Of a stretch of DNA of 16,798 bases, positions 1 through 7,798 are shown piece by piece (within the stretch, counting starts at the first letter, position 1; every line of letters begins with the position of its first letter). The stretch lies in NCBI GenBank assembly GCA_046262635.1, contig JBHEMK010000132.1, positions 1-16,798 on the forward strand. The letters run 5' to 3'. The position numbers were made by a program, and so were the translations under genes. The DNA is from JBHEMK01 sp046262635 (lineage in GTDB: Bacteria > Actinomycetota > Thermoleophilia > Gaiellales > Gaiellaceae). The notes below the pieces were generated by a model. The model did not search any database and was not told the origin of the DNA. It worked only from the letters and a program-made list of their open reading frames with translations.

Positions 1-1398
1 GCAGCCTCGCTCGCCTACGGACTCGACAAGGAGTCCGATCAGACGATCCTCGTCTTCGACCTCGGCGGCGGCACTTTCGACGTGTCGGTGCTCGAGCTCG
101 GTGAGGGCGTCTTCGAGGTCAAGTCGACCGCCGGCGACAACCACCTCGGTGGCGACAACTTCGACAAGGCGATCGTCGACTGGATGGTCTCGCAGTTCAA
201 GAAGGACCAGGGCATCGACCTGGCCGCGGACAAGATGGCGCTCCAGCGGCTCTACGAGGCCGCCGAGAAGGCGAAGATCGAGTTGTCCTCGACTATGACG
301 ACCCAGATCAACCTGCCGTTCATCACGGCGACCCAGGAGGGTCCGAAGCACCTCGACCTGCAGCTCACCCGGGCGAAGCTCGAGGAGCTCGTCGCCGACC
401 TGATCGAGCGCACGGTCGGCCCGACCAAGCAGGCGCTGAAGGACGCCGAGCTCGACGCCTCCGGGATCGACCACGTCGTGCTCGTCGGCGGCATGACCCG
501 CATGCCGTCCGTGCAGGCGAAGGTCAAGGAGATCGTCGGAAAGGACCCGCACAAGGGCGTCAACCCGGACGAGGTCGTCGCCGTCGGCGCCGCGCTCCAG
601 GCCGGGGTGCTGAAGGGCGAGGTCAAGGACATCCTGCTCCTCGACGTCACGCCGCTCAGCCTGGGCATCGAGACCCGCGGGGGCGTCATGACGAAGCTGA
701 TCGAGCGCAACACCACCATCCCGACCAAGCGCTCGGAGACGTTCACGACCGCGGAGGACAACCAGCCCTCCGTCGAGGTGCACGTGCTCCAGGGCGAGTC
801 GGAGATGGCGGTCTACAACAAGACGCTCGGCAAGTTCCACCTGACCGGCATCCCGCCGGCGCCCCGGAGCGTGCCGCAGATCGAGGTCACGTTCGACATC
901 GACGCGAACGGGATCATCAACGTCTCGGCCAAGGACCTCGGCACGGGCAACGAGCAGCAGATCCAGATCACCGGCGGCTCGGGCCTGAAGGAGGACGAGG
1001 TGCAGCAGATGATCCGTGACGCCGAGGCGCACGCGGACGAGGCGCGCAAGCTGCGCGAGGTGGTCGACGCGAAAAACCTCGCCGAGACGCTCGCCTACCA
1101 GACCGAGCGCTCGCTCAAGGAGCACCGCGACAAGCTGGACGAGTCCGAGGCCTCGACGATCGAGGGCCGGATCATGGAGCTGCGCCAGGCGCTCGAGGGC
1201 GACGACGTGGCCGACATCCGCGCCAAGACCGACGCGCTGCAGGAGGCCTCGCACAAGCTCGCGGAGGCCGTCTACGCGCAGGCGACGGCGCAGGCGCAGG
1301 CAGGCGCCCAGCAGTCCGACGGCAGCCCCGGCTCCGACGACGAGGTCGTCGAAGAGGCCGACTACGAGGTGATCGACGAGGAGGCGAAGACGTCCTAA
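1..1398 (+). CDS. dnaK: Molecular chaperone DnaK (Hsp70), 5'-truncated by the window edge
   Basis: ATP-dependent Hsp70 chaperone that binds exposed hydrophobic segments of client proteins in the cytoplasm, working with DnaJ and GrpE. The frame is open from base 1, giving 465 visible residues. Actinobacterial DnaK is about 610-620 residues, so roughly 150 N-terminal residues lie outside the window. Seen in the visible part: the phosphate-binding DLGGGTFD at residues 20-27, the adenosine-side LVGGMTRMP near 161-169, the interdomain linker DILLLDV near 205-211 followed by the beta-sandwich peptide-binding domain, then a charged helical lid and an acidic tail ending in a DYEVIDEE-like segment. 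The TAA stop shares its last A with the grpE ATG (TAATG), so translation is probably coupled. The promoter and any HAIR operator would be upstream of the window. Confidence 0.98.
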   Translation, partial: AASLAYGLDKESDQTILVFDLGGGTFDVSVLELGEGVFEVKSTAGDNHLGGDNFDKAIVDWMVSQFKKDQGIDLAADKMALQRLYEAAEKAKIELSSTMTTQINLPFITATQEGPKHLDLQLTRAKLEELVADLIERTVGPTKQALKDAELDASGIDHVVLVGGMTRMPSVQAKVKEIVGKDPHKGVNPDEVVAVGAALQAGVLKGEVKDILLLDVTPLSLGIETRGGVMTKLIERNTTIPTKRSETFTTAEDNQPSVEVHVLQGESEMAVYNKTLGKFHLTGIPPAPRSVPQIEVTFDIDANGIINVSAKDLGTGNEQQIQITGGSGLKEDEVQQMIRDAEAHADEARKLREVVDAKNLAETLAYQTERSLKEHRDKLDESEASTIEGRIMELRQALEGDDVADIRAKTDALQEASHKLAEAVYAQATAQAQAGAQQSDGSPGSDDEVVEEADYEVIDEEAKTS

Positions 1399-1910
1399 TG
1401 GCGGACGAGCCTCGCATCGAGGAGGAGACTCCGGTCGAGGAGGGCGGCGAGGATCGTCTCGCCGCCCTCGAGGCCGAGCGCGACCAGGCGGTCGACCAGC
1501 TCAAGCGGGTTGCGGCCGACTTCGACAATTTCCGCAAGCGCGCGGCGCGCGAGCGCGGGGAGTACGTCGCGCTCGCGAACGAGCGGCTGGTCAAGGAGCT
1601 GCTTCCGATCCTCGACGACCTCGAGCGGACACTCGCTGCAGCGGCCGAGCACGAGGAAGGGACCCTCGAAGAAGGTGTCCGCCTGGTCTTCCGCTCGCTC
1701 GAGCAGCTGCTCGAGCGACAGGGCCTCCGGGAGATCGGGACCGAGGGCCGGTTCGATCCCCACGTGCACGAGGCGCTGCTGTCGCAGCCCTCCGAGCGGG
1801 AGGAGGGAGCTGTCATCGACGTCCTCCAGAAGGGGTACCGGCTCGGCGACCGCGTGCTGCGACCGGCGCGTGTCGTCATCGCGGGGCCGCGGCAGGAGAC
1901 CGATGGCTAG
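1398..1910 (+). CDS. grpE: Nucleotide exchange factor GrpE
   Basis: GrpE is the DnaK co-chaperone that speeds ADP release. The protein is 170 aa, short to normal for the family. It has an acidic N-terminus (EEETPVEEGG), a long dimerising helix of about residues 20-60 carrying the family pattern ADFDNFRKRAARERGE, and the C-terminal beta domain with HVHEALLSQP, a GYRLGDRVLRPARV segment and a final VVIAG. The ATG overlaps the dnaK stop by 1 nt. A purine-rich GAGGAGG lies about 13 nt upstream, so coupling to dnaK translation is the likelier entry mode. The 3' end overlaps dnaJ by 8 nt. Confidence 0.97.
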   Translation: MADEPRIEEETPVEEGGEDRLAALEAERDQAVDQLKRVAADFDNFRKRAARERGEYVALANERLVKELLPILDDLERTLAAAAEHEEGTLEEGVRLVFRSLEQLLERQGLREIGTEGRFDPHVHEALLSQPSEREEGAVIDVLQKGYRLGDRVLRPARVVIAGPRQETDG

Positions 1911-2994
1911 GACGCTGTACGACACGCTCGGGGTCGCCAAGGGCGCCTCCGCCGACGAGATCAAGAAGGCCTACCGGAAGCTCGCCCGCCAGCATCACCC
2001 GGACAAGAACCCGGGCGACCAGGCGGCGGAGGAGCGGTTCAAGGAGGTGCAGGGCGCCTACGACGTCCTCTCCGATCCGGAGAAGCGGAAGCAGTACGAC
2101 CGGATCGGCACGACGAACGGCCGTCCCGGCCCCGGCGGGCCGAACGTCGACTTCGGCGACTTCGACATCGGCGATCTCGGCGACATCTTCGGGGGCCTGT
2201 TCGGCAGCGGTACGCGAGGCGGCAGGCAGGCGCGGCCCCAGCCAGAGCGCGGCGCTGACCTCGAGGTACCGGTGAACCTCTCCTTCGAGGACTCGCTGCA
2301 CGGTCTCGAGGCGAAGATCCCCGTCGAGGTCGACTCGGCCTGCCGCGAGTGCGGCGGAACTGGCGCCCGGCCGGGGACGGCGCCGGTGATCTGCCCGGAG
2401 TGCGCCGGTCGCGGAGTCATCTCGCAGAGCCAGGGCCTCTTCGCCCTCTCGCAGCCCTGCCCGCGGTGCCGCGGCAACGGCACGGTGATCGAGCAGCCGT
2501 GCCCGAGGTGCCACGGCTCCGGTCGCGAACGGCGACTGAAGACCTACACCGTCAAGATCAAGGCCGGCGTCAAGGACGGCACCCGCATCCGGCTCAAGGG
2601 CAAGGGTGAGCCGGGCGCGAACGGCGGCCCCGCGGGGGACCTCCACGTCGTCACCCGTGTCGCCGGTTCGACGCTGTTCGAGCGCCGCGGCGAGGCCGAC
2701 CTGCTGATCGACGTTCCGGTCACCTACGCCGAGGCCGCCCTCGGGACGACGGTAGAAGTGCCGACCCCTGACGGGCCCCGCGTCTCGCTGAAGATCCCCG
2801 CGGGCTCTGCCGACGGGAAGCTGCTGCGGATCAAGGGCCGCGGCGCGCCGAAGCTGAAGGGCGGCGGCAAGGGCGACCTGATCGCGCGCGTCCGGGTCAC
2901 GGTCCCGAAGAAGCTGACGAAGGCCGAGAAGGAGGCGCTCCAGGCGCTCCACAAGGTCTCACGCGAGAATCCGCGGGAGGCGCTGTACGGCTGA
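1903..2994 (+). CDS. dnaJ: Chaperone DnaJ (Hsp40, type I)
   Basis: Stimulates DnaK ATPase activity and delivers clients. The protein is 363 aa with full type I architecture: J domain at residues 4-67 with HPD at 32-34; a Gly/Phe/Asp-rich linker at about 70-105; four intact CxxCxGxG zinc repeats starting at C147, C164, C186 and C200; then two C-terminal beta domains and a dimerisation tail. The ATG at 1903 was chosen because the J domain begins immediately after it and CAGGAG lies 4 nt upstream, inside grpE; the frame is also open far upstream. The stop TGA shares a base with the next ATG (TGATG). The G/F linker is short and Asp-rich (DFGDFDIGDLGD), as often seen in high-GC genomes. Confidence 0.97.
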   Translation: MARTLYDTLGVAKGASADEIKKAYRKLARQHHPDKNPGDQAAEERFKEVQGAYDVLSDPEKRKQYDRIGTTNGRPGPGGPNVDFGDFDIGDLGDIFGGLFGSGTRGGRQARPQPERGADLEVPVNLSFEDSLHGLEAKIPVEVDSACRECGGTGARPGTAPVICPECAGRGVISQSQGLFALSQPCPRCRGNGTVIEQPCPRCHGSGRERRLKTYTVKIKAGVKDGTRIRLKGKGEPGANGGPAGDLHVVTRVAGSTLFERRGEADLLIDVPVTYAEAALGTTVEVPTPDGPRVSLKIPAGSADGKLLRIKGRGAPKLKGGGKGDLIARVRVTVPKKLTKAEKEALQALHKVSRENPREALYG

Positions 2995-3362
2995 TGCACG
3001 ACCGCGCGCACTACATGATCAGCGTCGCCGCGGAGATCGTCGGCGTGCATCCGCAGACGCTGCGGATCTACGAGAACAAGGGGCTGGTCCAGCCCAAGCG
3101 TACGGCCGGCGGAACGCGGCTCTACTCCGATCGCGACCTCCAGCGGGTGCAGCTGATCCAGCAGCTCACGACCGAGCTCGGGCTCAACCTCGCCGGCGTC
3201 GAGCACGTCCTCCGACTCCGGGACGAGCTGCAGAGGATGCAGGCCCGCCTGGAACGCCTCGAGGGCGAGATGCGGCGCGCGATCGAGGACGTCCACAGAA
3301 CCTACCGGCGTGACCTGGTGCTCTACCGGCCGCCGACCGAACTCATACCGCGAAGGAAGTAG
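2994..3362 (+). CDS. hspR: MerR-family heat-shock repressor HspR
   Basis: The protein is 122 aa. The N-terminal MerR winged helix-turn-helix contains YMISVAAEIVGVHPQTLRIYE and GLVQPKRTAGGTRLYS-type segments (about residues 7-45), followed by NLAGVEHVLRL and a coiled coil (about 70-100) rich in Arg/Glu. The HPQTLR and NLAGVE-like segments are characteristic of HspR. In Streptomyces and Mycobacterium, HspR represses the dnaK operon (and clpB) by binding HAIR inverted repeats, with DnaK as co-repressor. Its place between dnaJ and clpB supports an autoregulated operon. The ATG overlaps the dnaJ stop by 1 nt; an internal ATG at 3015 is possible but would remove only seven residues. There are no ligand-binding cysteines. 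Confidence 0.93.
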   Translation: MHDRAHYMISVAAEIVGVHPQTLRIYENKGLVQPKRTAGGTRLYSDRDLQRVQLIQQLTTELGLNLAGVEHVLRLRDELQRMQARLERLEGEMRRAIEDVHRTYRRDLVLYRPPTELIPRRK

Positions 3363-3365
3363 CAG

Positions 3366-5837
3366 ATGGATTTCAACAAACTCACGATCAAATCCCAGGA
3401 GGCCGTGGCGGCCGCGCTCGAGCGTGCGCGCCGCGATGGCAACCCCGAGGTCTATCCAGAGCAGCTGCTCCTCGCGCTGCTCGACCAGGAGCTTCCGCGG
3501 CAGCTCGTCGCCGACGTGGACGCGCTGCGCGCGGAGTCCGAGGCGAAACTCTCGCAGAAGCCCCGCATCCAGGGCGCCGCGCAGGAGCCGCGCGTGTCGG
3601 CTGCGCTCAACCGGGTCCTCGACCGGGCGGCCGACGAGGCGAAGCGGATGGAGGACGAGTACGTCTCCTCCGATCACCTGCTGCTCGCGCTCGACGTCGT
3701 GCCGCGCGAAGAGCTGCTCGCCAAGATCCGGGAGATCCGCGGTGGCCAGCGCGTCGCCTCGCAGGATCCCGAGGGCACCTATCAGGCGCTCTCGAAGTTC
3801 GGCCGCGATCTGACCGAGGCCGCAGAGAGCGGGAAGCTCGACCCGGTGATCGGCCGAGACGAGGAGATCCGGCGCGTGATCCAGGTGCTTTCGCGCCGGA
3901 CGAAGAACAACCCGGTTCTGATCGGCGAGCCCGGCGTCGGTAAGACGGCGATCGTCGAGGGTCTCGCCCAGCGCATCGTGACCGGCGACGTCCCCGAGAG
4001 CCTCAAGGAGAAGCGCGTCTGGGCGCTCGACATCGGCGCGCTGCTCGCCGGGTCGAAATACCGCGGCGAGTTCGAGGAGCGGCTGAAAGCCGTCCTCAAC
4101 GAGATCAAGAACGCTGCCGGAGAGCTGATCCTCTTCATCGACGAGCTGCACACGATCGTCGGGGCCGGCGCGGCCGAGGGAGCGATCGACGCCGCGAACC
4201 TGCTCAAGCCGATGCTGGCGCGCGGCGAGCTGCGCTGCGTCGGTGCGACGACGCTCGACGAGTACCGCAAGCACATCGAAAAGGACGCGGCGCTCGAGCG
4301 GCGGTTCCAGCCGGTCTTCGTCGGCGAGCCGTCGGTCGAGGACACAATCGCGATCCTGAGGGGCCTGAAGGAGAAGTACGAGTCGCACCATGGCGTCGAG
4401 ATCCGCGATGCCGCGCTCGTCGCCGCGGCCGTGCTGTCCGACCGCTATATCCCGGACCGCCAGCTCCCCGACAAGGCGATCGACCTCGTCGACGAGGCCG
4501 CGTCGCGACTGAAGATGGAGATCGAGTCGTCCCCAGTCGAGCTCGACGAAGCGAACCGCCGCGTCATCCAGCTCGAGATCGAACTCGCGGCGATGGGGAA
4601 CGAGCGCGGCGAGGTGCGCGCGCCGATCGAGGCGCAGTTGGCCGAGGCGAAGGAACGGCGCAACGAGCTCGCGGCACGCTGGGCGCGAGAACAGGAGGCG
4701 CTGAAGCGCGTCGGCGAGATCAAGTTGCGGATCGACGAGCTGAGGATGGAGGCCGAGCGCGCCGAGCGGTCCGGCGAGCTGCAACGGGTCGCCGAGATCC
4801 GCTACGGCGAGCTGCCCGCGCTCGAGAAGGAGCTGGCCGAGCGCGACGGCAAACCGCTTGCCAGCCCGATGGTCAAGGAGGAGGTCGACGAGGACGACAT
4901 CGCCGCGGTCGTCGGCAGCTGGACGGGTATTCCGGTCCAGAGGCTGCTCGAGGGCGAGACGGAGAAGCTCGTCCACATGGAGGAGCGGCTCCACCAGCGG
5001 CTCGTCGGCCAGGAGGAGGCTGCCGCCGCAGTGGCGAACGCCCTGCGCCGTGCCCGCACCGGTCTCCAGGATCCGAACCGGCCGATCGGCTCGTTCGTCT
5101 TCCTCGGCCCGACGGGTGTCGGCAAGACCGAGCTCGCGAGGGCTCTCGCCGAGTTCATGTTCGACGACGAACGCGCGATGGTGCGGCTCGACATGTCCGA
5201 GTACCAGGAGCGGCACACCGTCGCGCGGCTGATCGGCGCCCCGCCCGGCTACATCGGCTACGACGAGGGGGGGCAGCTGACCGAGGCCGTCCGGCGGCGG
5301 CCGTACTCGGTCGTCCTGCTCGACGAGATCGAGAAAGCGCACGCGGAGGTCTTCGACGTGCTGCTGCAGATCCTCGACGACGGGCGGTTGACAGACGGCC
5401 AGGGCCGGACGGTCGACTTTCGCAACACCGTGATCATCATGACGTCCAACATCCGCTCGGCCGAGGCGCTGCGCGATTTCTTCCGGCCGGAGTTCCTGAA
5501 CCGGATCGACGAGATCGTCCAGTTCGAGGCGCTGACCCGTGAGCAGCTCAGCGAGATCGTCGAGCTGCAGCTCGCGCGGCTGCGGGAGCGGCTCGCCGAG
5601 CGCCGGCTCGGCCTCGAGCTCACGGAGGCTGCGAGGGAGGCCGTGGCCGAGGCCGGCTGGGATCCGGCGTACGGCGCACGCCCGCTGAAGCGGGCGATCC
5701 AGCGCCTGGTTGAGAATCCCCTGGCGCTGCGGCTGCTGGAGGGCGACTTCGCCGAGGGTGACGCGATCCTTGTCGATGCCCACGGCGTCGAGCTCTCCTT
5801 CCAGAAGATCGAGTCGGCGGAGCCGGCGATCGCGTAG
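3366..5837 (+). CDS. clpB: ATP-dependent disaggregase ClpB (Hsp100)
   Basis: Hexameric AAA+ disaggregase that threads aggregated proteins and hands them to DnaK/DnaJ/GrpE. The protein is 823 aa, slightly below the usual 850-870. Order of parts: Clp N-domain (about 1-140); AAA-1 with Walker A GEPGVGKT at 187-194, pore-loop KYRG at 231-234 and Walker B ILFIDE near 255-260; coiled-coil M domain (about 385-500), which distinguishes ClpB from ClpA/ClpC; AAA-2 with Walker A GPTGVGKT at 581-588, pore-loop GYIGY from 628 and Walker B VVLLDE from 649; and the C-terminal small domain. AAGGAAG ends 6 nt before the ATG, a strong ribosome binding site. Oddity: the stretch between the sensor-1 TSN and FRPEFLNR is only about 10 residues, versus about 27-30 in Thermus or Streptomyces ClpB, which explains about half of the length deficit. 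It sits in the dnaK operon with a 3-nt gap after hspR. Confidence 0.97.
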   Translation: MDFNKLTIKSQEAVAAALERARRDGNPEVYPEQLLLALLDQELPRQLVADVDALRAESEAKLSQKPRIQGAAQEPRVSAALNRVLDRAADEAKRMEDEYVSSDHLLLALDVVPREELLAKIREIRGGQRVASQDPEGTYQALSKFGRDLTEAAESGKLDPVIGRDEEIRRVIQVLSRRTKNNPVLIGEPGVGKTAIVEGLAQRIVTGDVPESLKEKRVWALDIGALLAGSKYRGEFEERLKAVLNEIKNAAGELILFIDELHTIVGAGAAEGAIDAANLLKPMLARGELRCVGATTLDEYRKHIEKDAALERRFQPVFVGEPSVEDTIAILRGLKEKYESHHGVEIRDAALVAAAVLSDRYIPDRQLPDKAIDLVDEAASRLKMEIESSPVELDEANRRVIQLEIELAAMGNERGEVRAPIEAQLAEAKERRNELAARWAREQEALKRVGEIKLRIDELRMEAERAERSGELQRVAEIRYGELPALEKELAERDGKPLASPMVKEEVDEDDIAAVVGSWTGIPVQRLLEGETEKLVHMEERLHQRLVGQEEAAAAVANALRRARTGLQDPNRPIGSFVFLGPTGVGKTELARALAEFMFDDERAMVRLDMSEYQERHTVARLIGAPPGYIGYDEGGQLTEAVRRRPYSVVLLDEIEKAHAEVFDVLLQILDDGRLTDGQGRTVDFRNTVIIMTSNIRSAEALRDFFRPEFLNRIDEIVQFEALTREQLSEIVELQLARLRERLAERRLGLELTEAAREAVAEAGWDPAYGARPLKRAIQRLVENPLALRLLEGDFAEGDAILVDAHGVELSFQKIESAEPAIA

Positions 5838-5847
5838 AGCCGTACGG

Positions 5848-5888
5848 GAACGGACGCGTGCCTCCGATCGAGCAGCACGCGTCCGTTC
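5848..5888 (+). terminator. Hairpin after clpB, probable operon terminator
   Basis: A perfect 14-bp inverted repeat, GAACGGACGCGTGC (5848-5861) and its complement at 5875-5888, with a 13-nt loop, starts 10 nt after the clpB stop. No T-run follows, so it is not a textbook intrinsic terminator. In high-GC actinobacteria, hairpins without a U-tract are often found at operon ends. It could also act as an mRNA 3'-end stabiliser. Confidence 0.6.
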
Positions 5889-6060
5889 TGATCGTTGCTC
5901 TGCCGCTCGCCCAGCAGGCGGGCTCCCCCGTGGCCGGCGTCAGCGCCCGGCCGAAACCGCATGGAGCCCGCGTGCGAACTCCGCCTACTCGGCGCCGCTC
6001 CGGACGCGGCGGCTGACGGGGAGCGGAGCGGGCGCGGCTCGCCCCGGACTGATTTCCGGG

Positions 6061-6066
6061 TACCGT
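6061..6066 (+). promoter_or_regulatory. -10 hexamer TACCGT for the mqnB-like gene
   Basis: TACCGT matches the actinobacterial -10 pattern TANNNT and ends exactly 6 nt before the ATG at 6073, so the transcript would start at or next to the start codon (leaderless). No ribosome binding site is visible and no clear -35 is seen. Confidence 0.45.
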
Positions 6067-6072
6067 CCCGAC

Positions 6073-6630
6073 ATGCTGCTTGTCGTGGCGGCGACCGAGG
6101 CCGAGCTGCGCGGTGCCTTCGGCGCGGAGTCGCTCGTCTGCGGGATCGGACCGGTCGATGCCGCGGCGGCAACCGCGCGGGCGCTCGCCGAGCAGCCTCC
6201 CGCGGCGGTTCTGCAGGTTGGCATCGCCGGCTGCCGCGGCGGCCGCGGGCTCCAACCGGGACAGCTCGTGATCGGCTCCGAGTCGCTCTACTGCGACCCG
6301 GACTCACGGCTCGTGGCAGCGCATCTCGAGCCGCCGTCGCGGCTGCTCGGTGCGGCTGAGGCGGCGCTGCCGTCGGCCGCCGTACGCCCGATCGGCACGA
6401 GCGCGCGGGTGGGGGGTACGAGCGGCTGCGACGTCGAGGGGATGGAGGGGTTCGCCGTGCTGCGCGCCGCGAGGCTCGCCGGCATCCCCGCCCTCGAGGT
6501 GCGCGCAGTCTCGAACGAGATCGACGAGCCCGACCGCCGCAGCTGGCGCTTCGAGGACGCGCTCGCTGCGCTGGAGCGCGCCGTCCCGCTCCTCGTCGCT
6601 GCACTCGATGACGGGGCCGGCGCACCGTGA
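6073..6630 (+). CDS. mqnB: Futalosine hydrolase / MTA-SAH-type nucleosidase family protein
   Basis: A 185-aa member of the nucleoside phosphorylase fold (PNP_UDP_1). Seen: an N-terminal strand and loop VVAATEAEL (4-12), CGIGPVDAAAAT (23-34), VLQVGIAGC (46-54), GLQPGQLVIGSE (59-70), PIGTSARV (106-113), a VEGMEGFAVL core with Glu125 in the substrate site, and EVRAVSNEIDEPDRRSW (142-158). The late segment, with SN followed by an Asp/Arg-rich stretch and a Trp, resembles futalosine hydrolase (MqnB), which removes hypoxanthine from futalosine in the alternative menaquinone pathway, more than MTA/SAH nucleosidase. It is shorter than the usual 210-230 aa, mainly between residues 71 and 105. No other mqn gene is in the window, so the substrate is inferred from motif likeness only. 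The ATG is supported by the -10 six nt upstream; the frame is open further upstream but has no protein-like features there. Confidence 0.7.
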   Translation: MLLVVAATEAELRGAFGAESLVCGIGPVDAAAATARALAEQPPAAVLQVGIAGCRGGRGLQPGQLVIGSESLYCDPDSRLVAAHLEPPSRLLGAAEAALPSAAVRPIGTSARVGGTSGCDVEGMEGFAVLRAARLAGIPALEVRAVSNEIDEPDRRSWRFEDALAALERAVPLLVAALDDGAGAP

Positions 6631-6785
6631 CCGATCCGGCACATCTCGCCGGAGACGCGTGCCAGCTTGCGCCGGAGGCTCGACCCCCAGAGGAGAGGGA
6701 GGATCGGAACGCGGTCGACTCGCGCACAGCGCCAACATCGGCCCGTGGGGCGTGGCACCCTCGGGCACAATGCCGGCGCAGCGTC

Positions 6786-6791
6786 TAGCGT
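6786..6791 (+). promoter_or_regulatory. -10 hexamer TAGCGT for the membrane protein gene
   Basis: TAGCGT (TANNNT) ends 8 nt before the ATG at 6800, suggesting a leaderless transcript. There is no Shine-Dalgarno sequence between it and the start, and no recognisable -35. The 169-nt gap before this gene (6631-6799) holds nothing else I can identify. Confidence 0.4.
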
Positions 6792-6799
6792 GACACGCG

Positions 6800-7483
6800 A
6801 TGGCGAGGACGAGCTACCCGAAGGCGGCCGAGCCTCTTCCGGCGCCGCTGCCGCCGGAGACCCGGACCGTCGGGCAGCTCGTCGCCGAGTCGATCCGGCT
6901 CTACGGCCAGCGCTTCTGGGCGGCACTCGCGCTCGGTATCCTGCCAGCCGCGCTCACGCTGCTCGCGGCCCAGTTGCCGCGGACGGCGCGGCTCGTCGTC
7001 ACTCCGACCGTGGGCGCCGCCGTCCTGAGCGTGTCCTTCGTCGGTGCCTCGTGCATCGTCCTCGGGCAGCGGCCGCCGTTGCGCATGCTCGCCGTCCCCT
7101 TCGGAGCCGGCCTCGTCGCGTTCGTGCCGGTTCCGTTTCTCGTCTTTCTCTTCGTGCTGCCGGCGCTCGCCTGGCTCGCGTTTGTCGGGCTCGCCGTCCC
7201 GGCGGCAATCGCGGAGCAGCTTGGTCTTCGCGCCGCACTCGTCCGGGGAATGACGCTCGCACGCGTCGACTTCGTCCACGCGCTCGGCTCACTCGCAACG
7301 CTCGCGATCGTCGCGTTCCTGACCCAGTCGGTGCTCTTCTTCCTGCTGCGCGGCACCGGCAAGGCGACTCTCTGGACCGCGTCGTTTCTCGCGGACCTCG
7401 TGATCGCACCGCTTGTCTTCCTCGGCTTTGCACTGCTCTACGTTGACCAGGCGGCTCGCTCGGCCGCCGGGCCGTCCGTCTAG
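6800..7483 (+). CDS. Multi-pass membrane protein of unknown function
   Basis: A 227-aa protein with a Pro-rich N-terminus (about 1-22), an amphipathic stretch VGQLVAESIRLYGQRF (24-39), then five or six hydrophobic segments at about 40-58, 64-88, 98-120, 118-138, 160-182 and 195-214. The cytoplasmic-looking segment AEQLGLRAALVRGMTLAR (138-155) between membrane spans resembles the 'E-x-A-L-R-S-x-x-L' region of the glycerophosphodiester phosphodiesterase membrane-domain/YciC-like proteins common in actinobacteria. That likeness is weak and no catalytic residues are visible. Its TAG stop forms the first half of the TAGACT element before the next gene. Confidence 0.8.
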   Translation: MARTSYPKAAEPLPAPLPPETRTVGQLVAESIRLYGQRFWAALALGILPAALTLLAAQLPRTARLVVTPTVGAAVLSVSFVGASCIVLGQRPPLRMLAVPFGAGLVAFVPVPFLVFLFVLPALAWLAFVGLAVPAAIAEQLGLRAALVRGMTLARVDFVHALGSLATLAIVAFLTQSVLFFLLRGTGKATLWTASFLADLVIAPLVFLGFALLYVDQAARSAAGPSV

Positions 7484-7486
7484 ACT
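7481..7486 (+). promoter_or_regulatory. -10 hexamer TAGACT for the GYD-domain gene
   Basis: TAGACT overlaps the stop codon of the upstream gene. Transcription would begin near 7492-7494, giving a leader of about 18 nt that contains GGAGG (7503-7507), 3 nt before the ATG. The same hexamer occurs 6 nt before two other starts in this window (8109, and 12060 on the minus strand). Confidence 0.35.
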
Positions 7487-7510
7487 CGGGCACCCGACGA
7501 ACGGAGGCCC

Positions 7511-7795
7511 ATGCCCACGTACATCCTGCTCTCCTCACTCAGCTCGCAGGGCGTCCAGACGCTGAAGTCGAATCCCGATCGGCTCCGTGAGGTCAACCGC
7601 GACGTTGAGGAGCTCGGCGCGAAGGTGCTCCATCAGTGGGCCTGTCTCGGCCCGTTCGATTTTGTCAGCGTCGTCGAGGCTCCTGATACGGAGACGATGG
7701 CCCGCGTCTCGGTCGCACTCGGCGCGCGCGGCAGCACGAAGATCCAGACTCTGCCGGCGCTGACGATCGACGAGTTCCTGGCCACGCTGAGCTAG
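7511..7795 (+). CDS. GYD-domain protein
   Basis: A 94-aa protein matching the small GYD family (dimeric alpha/beta-barrel fold). It starts MPTYILLSSLSSQGVQTLK, followed by a basic helix (DRLREVNRDVEELGAKV), the core YDFV/GYD-like segment LGPFDFVSVVEAPD (66-79), where GYD is replaced by GPFDF, and a C-terminal TKIQTLPALTIDEF. Family members are stress- or metabolism-associated with no proven reaction, so no function is assigned. GGAGG lies 3 nt upstream of the ATG. The stop converges on the minus-strand gene at 7799, with 3 nt between the two stop codons. Confidence 0.88.
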   Translation: MPTYILLSSLSSQGVQTLKSNPDRLREVNRDVEELGAKVLHQWACLGPFDFVSVVEAPDTETMARVSVALGARGSTKIQTLPALTIDEFLATLS

Positions 7796-7798
7796 CCG

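Noticed and set aside
2724..5783. A 1,019-codon open frame on the minus strand opposite clpB
   Set aside because: It is Leu/Arg/Asp/Val-rich with no family pattern and mirrors the GC-rich third positions of clpB; long antisense frames are expected in such DNA.
5710..6072. Upstream extension of the futalosine-hydrolase-like protein into clpB
   Set aside because: It would overlap clpB, and the sequence is Arg/Ser-rich with no fold; the ATG at 6073 has a -10 six nt upstream.
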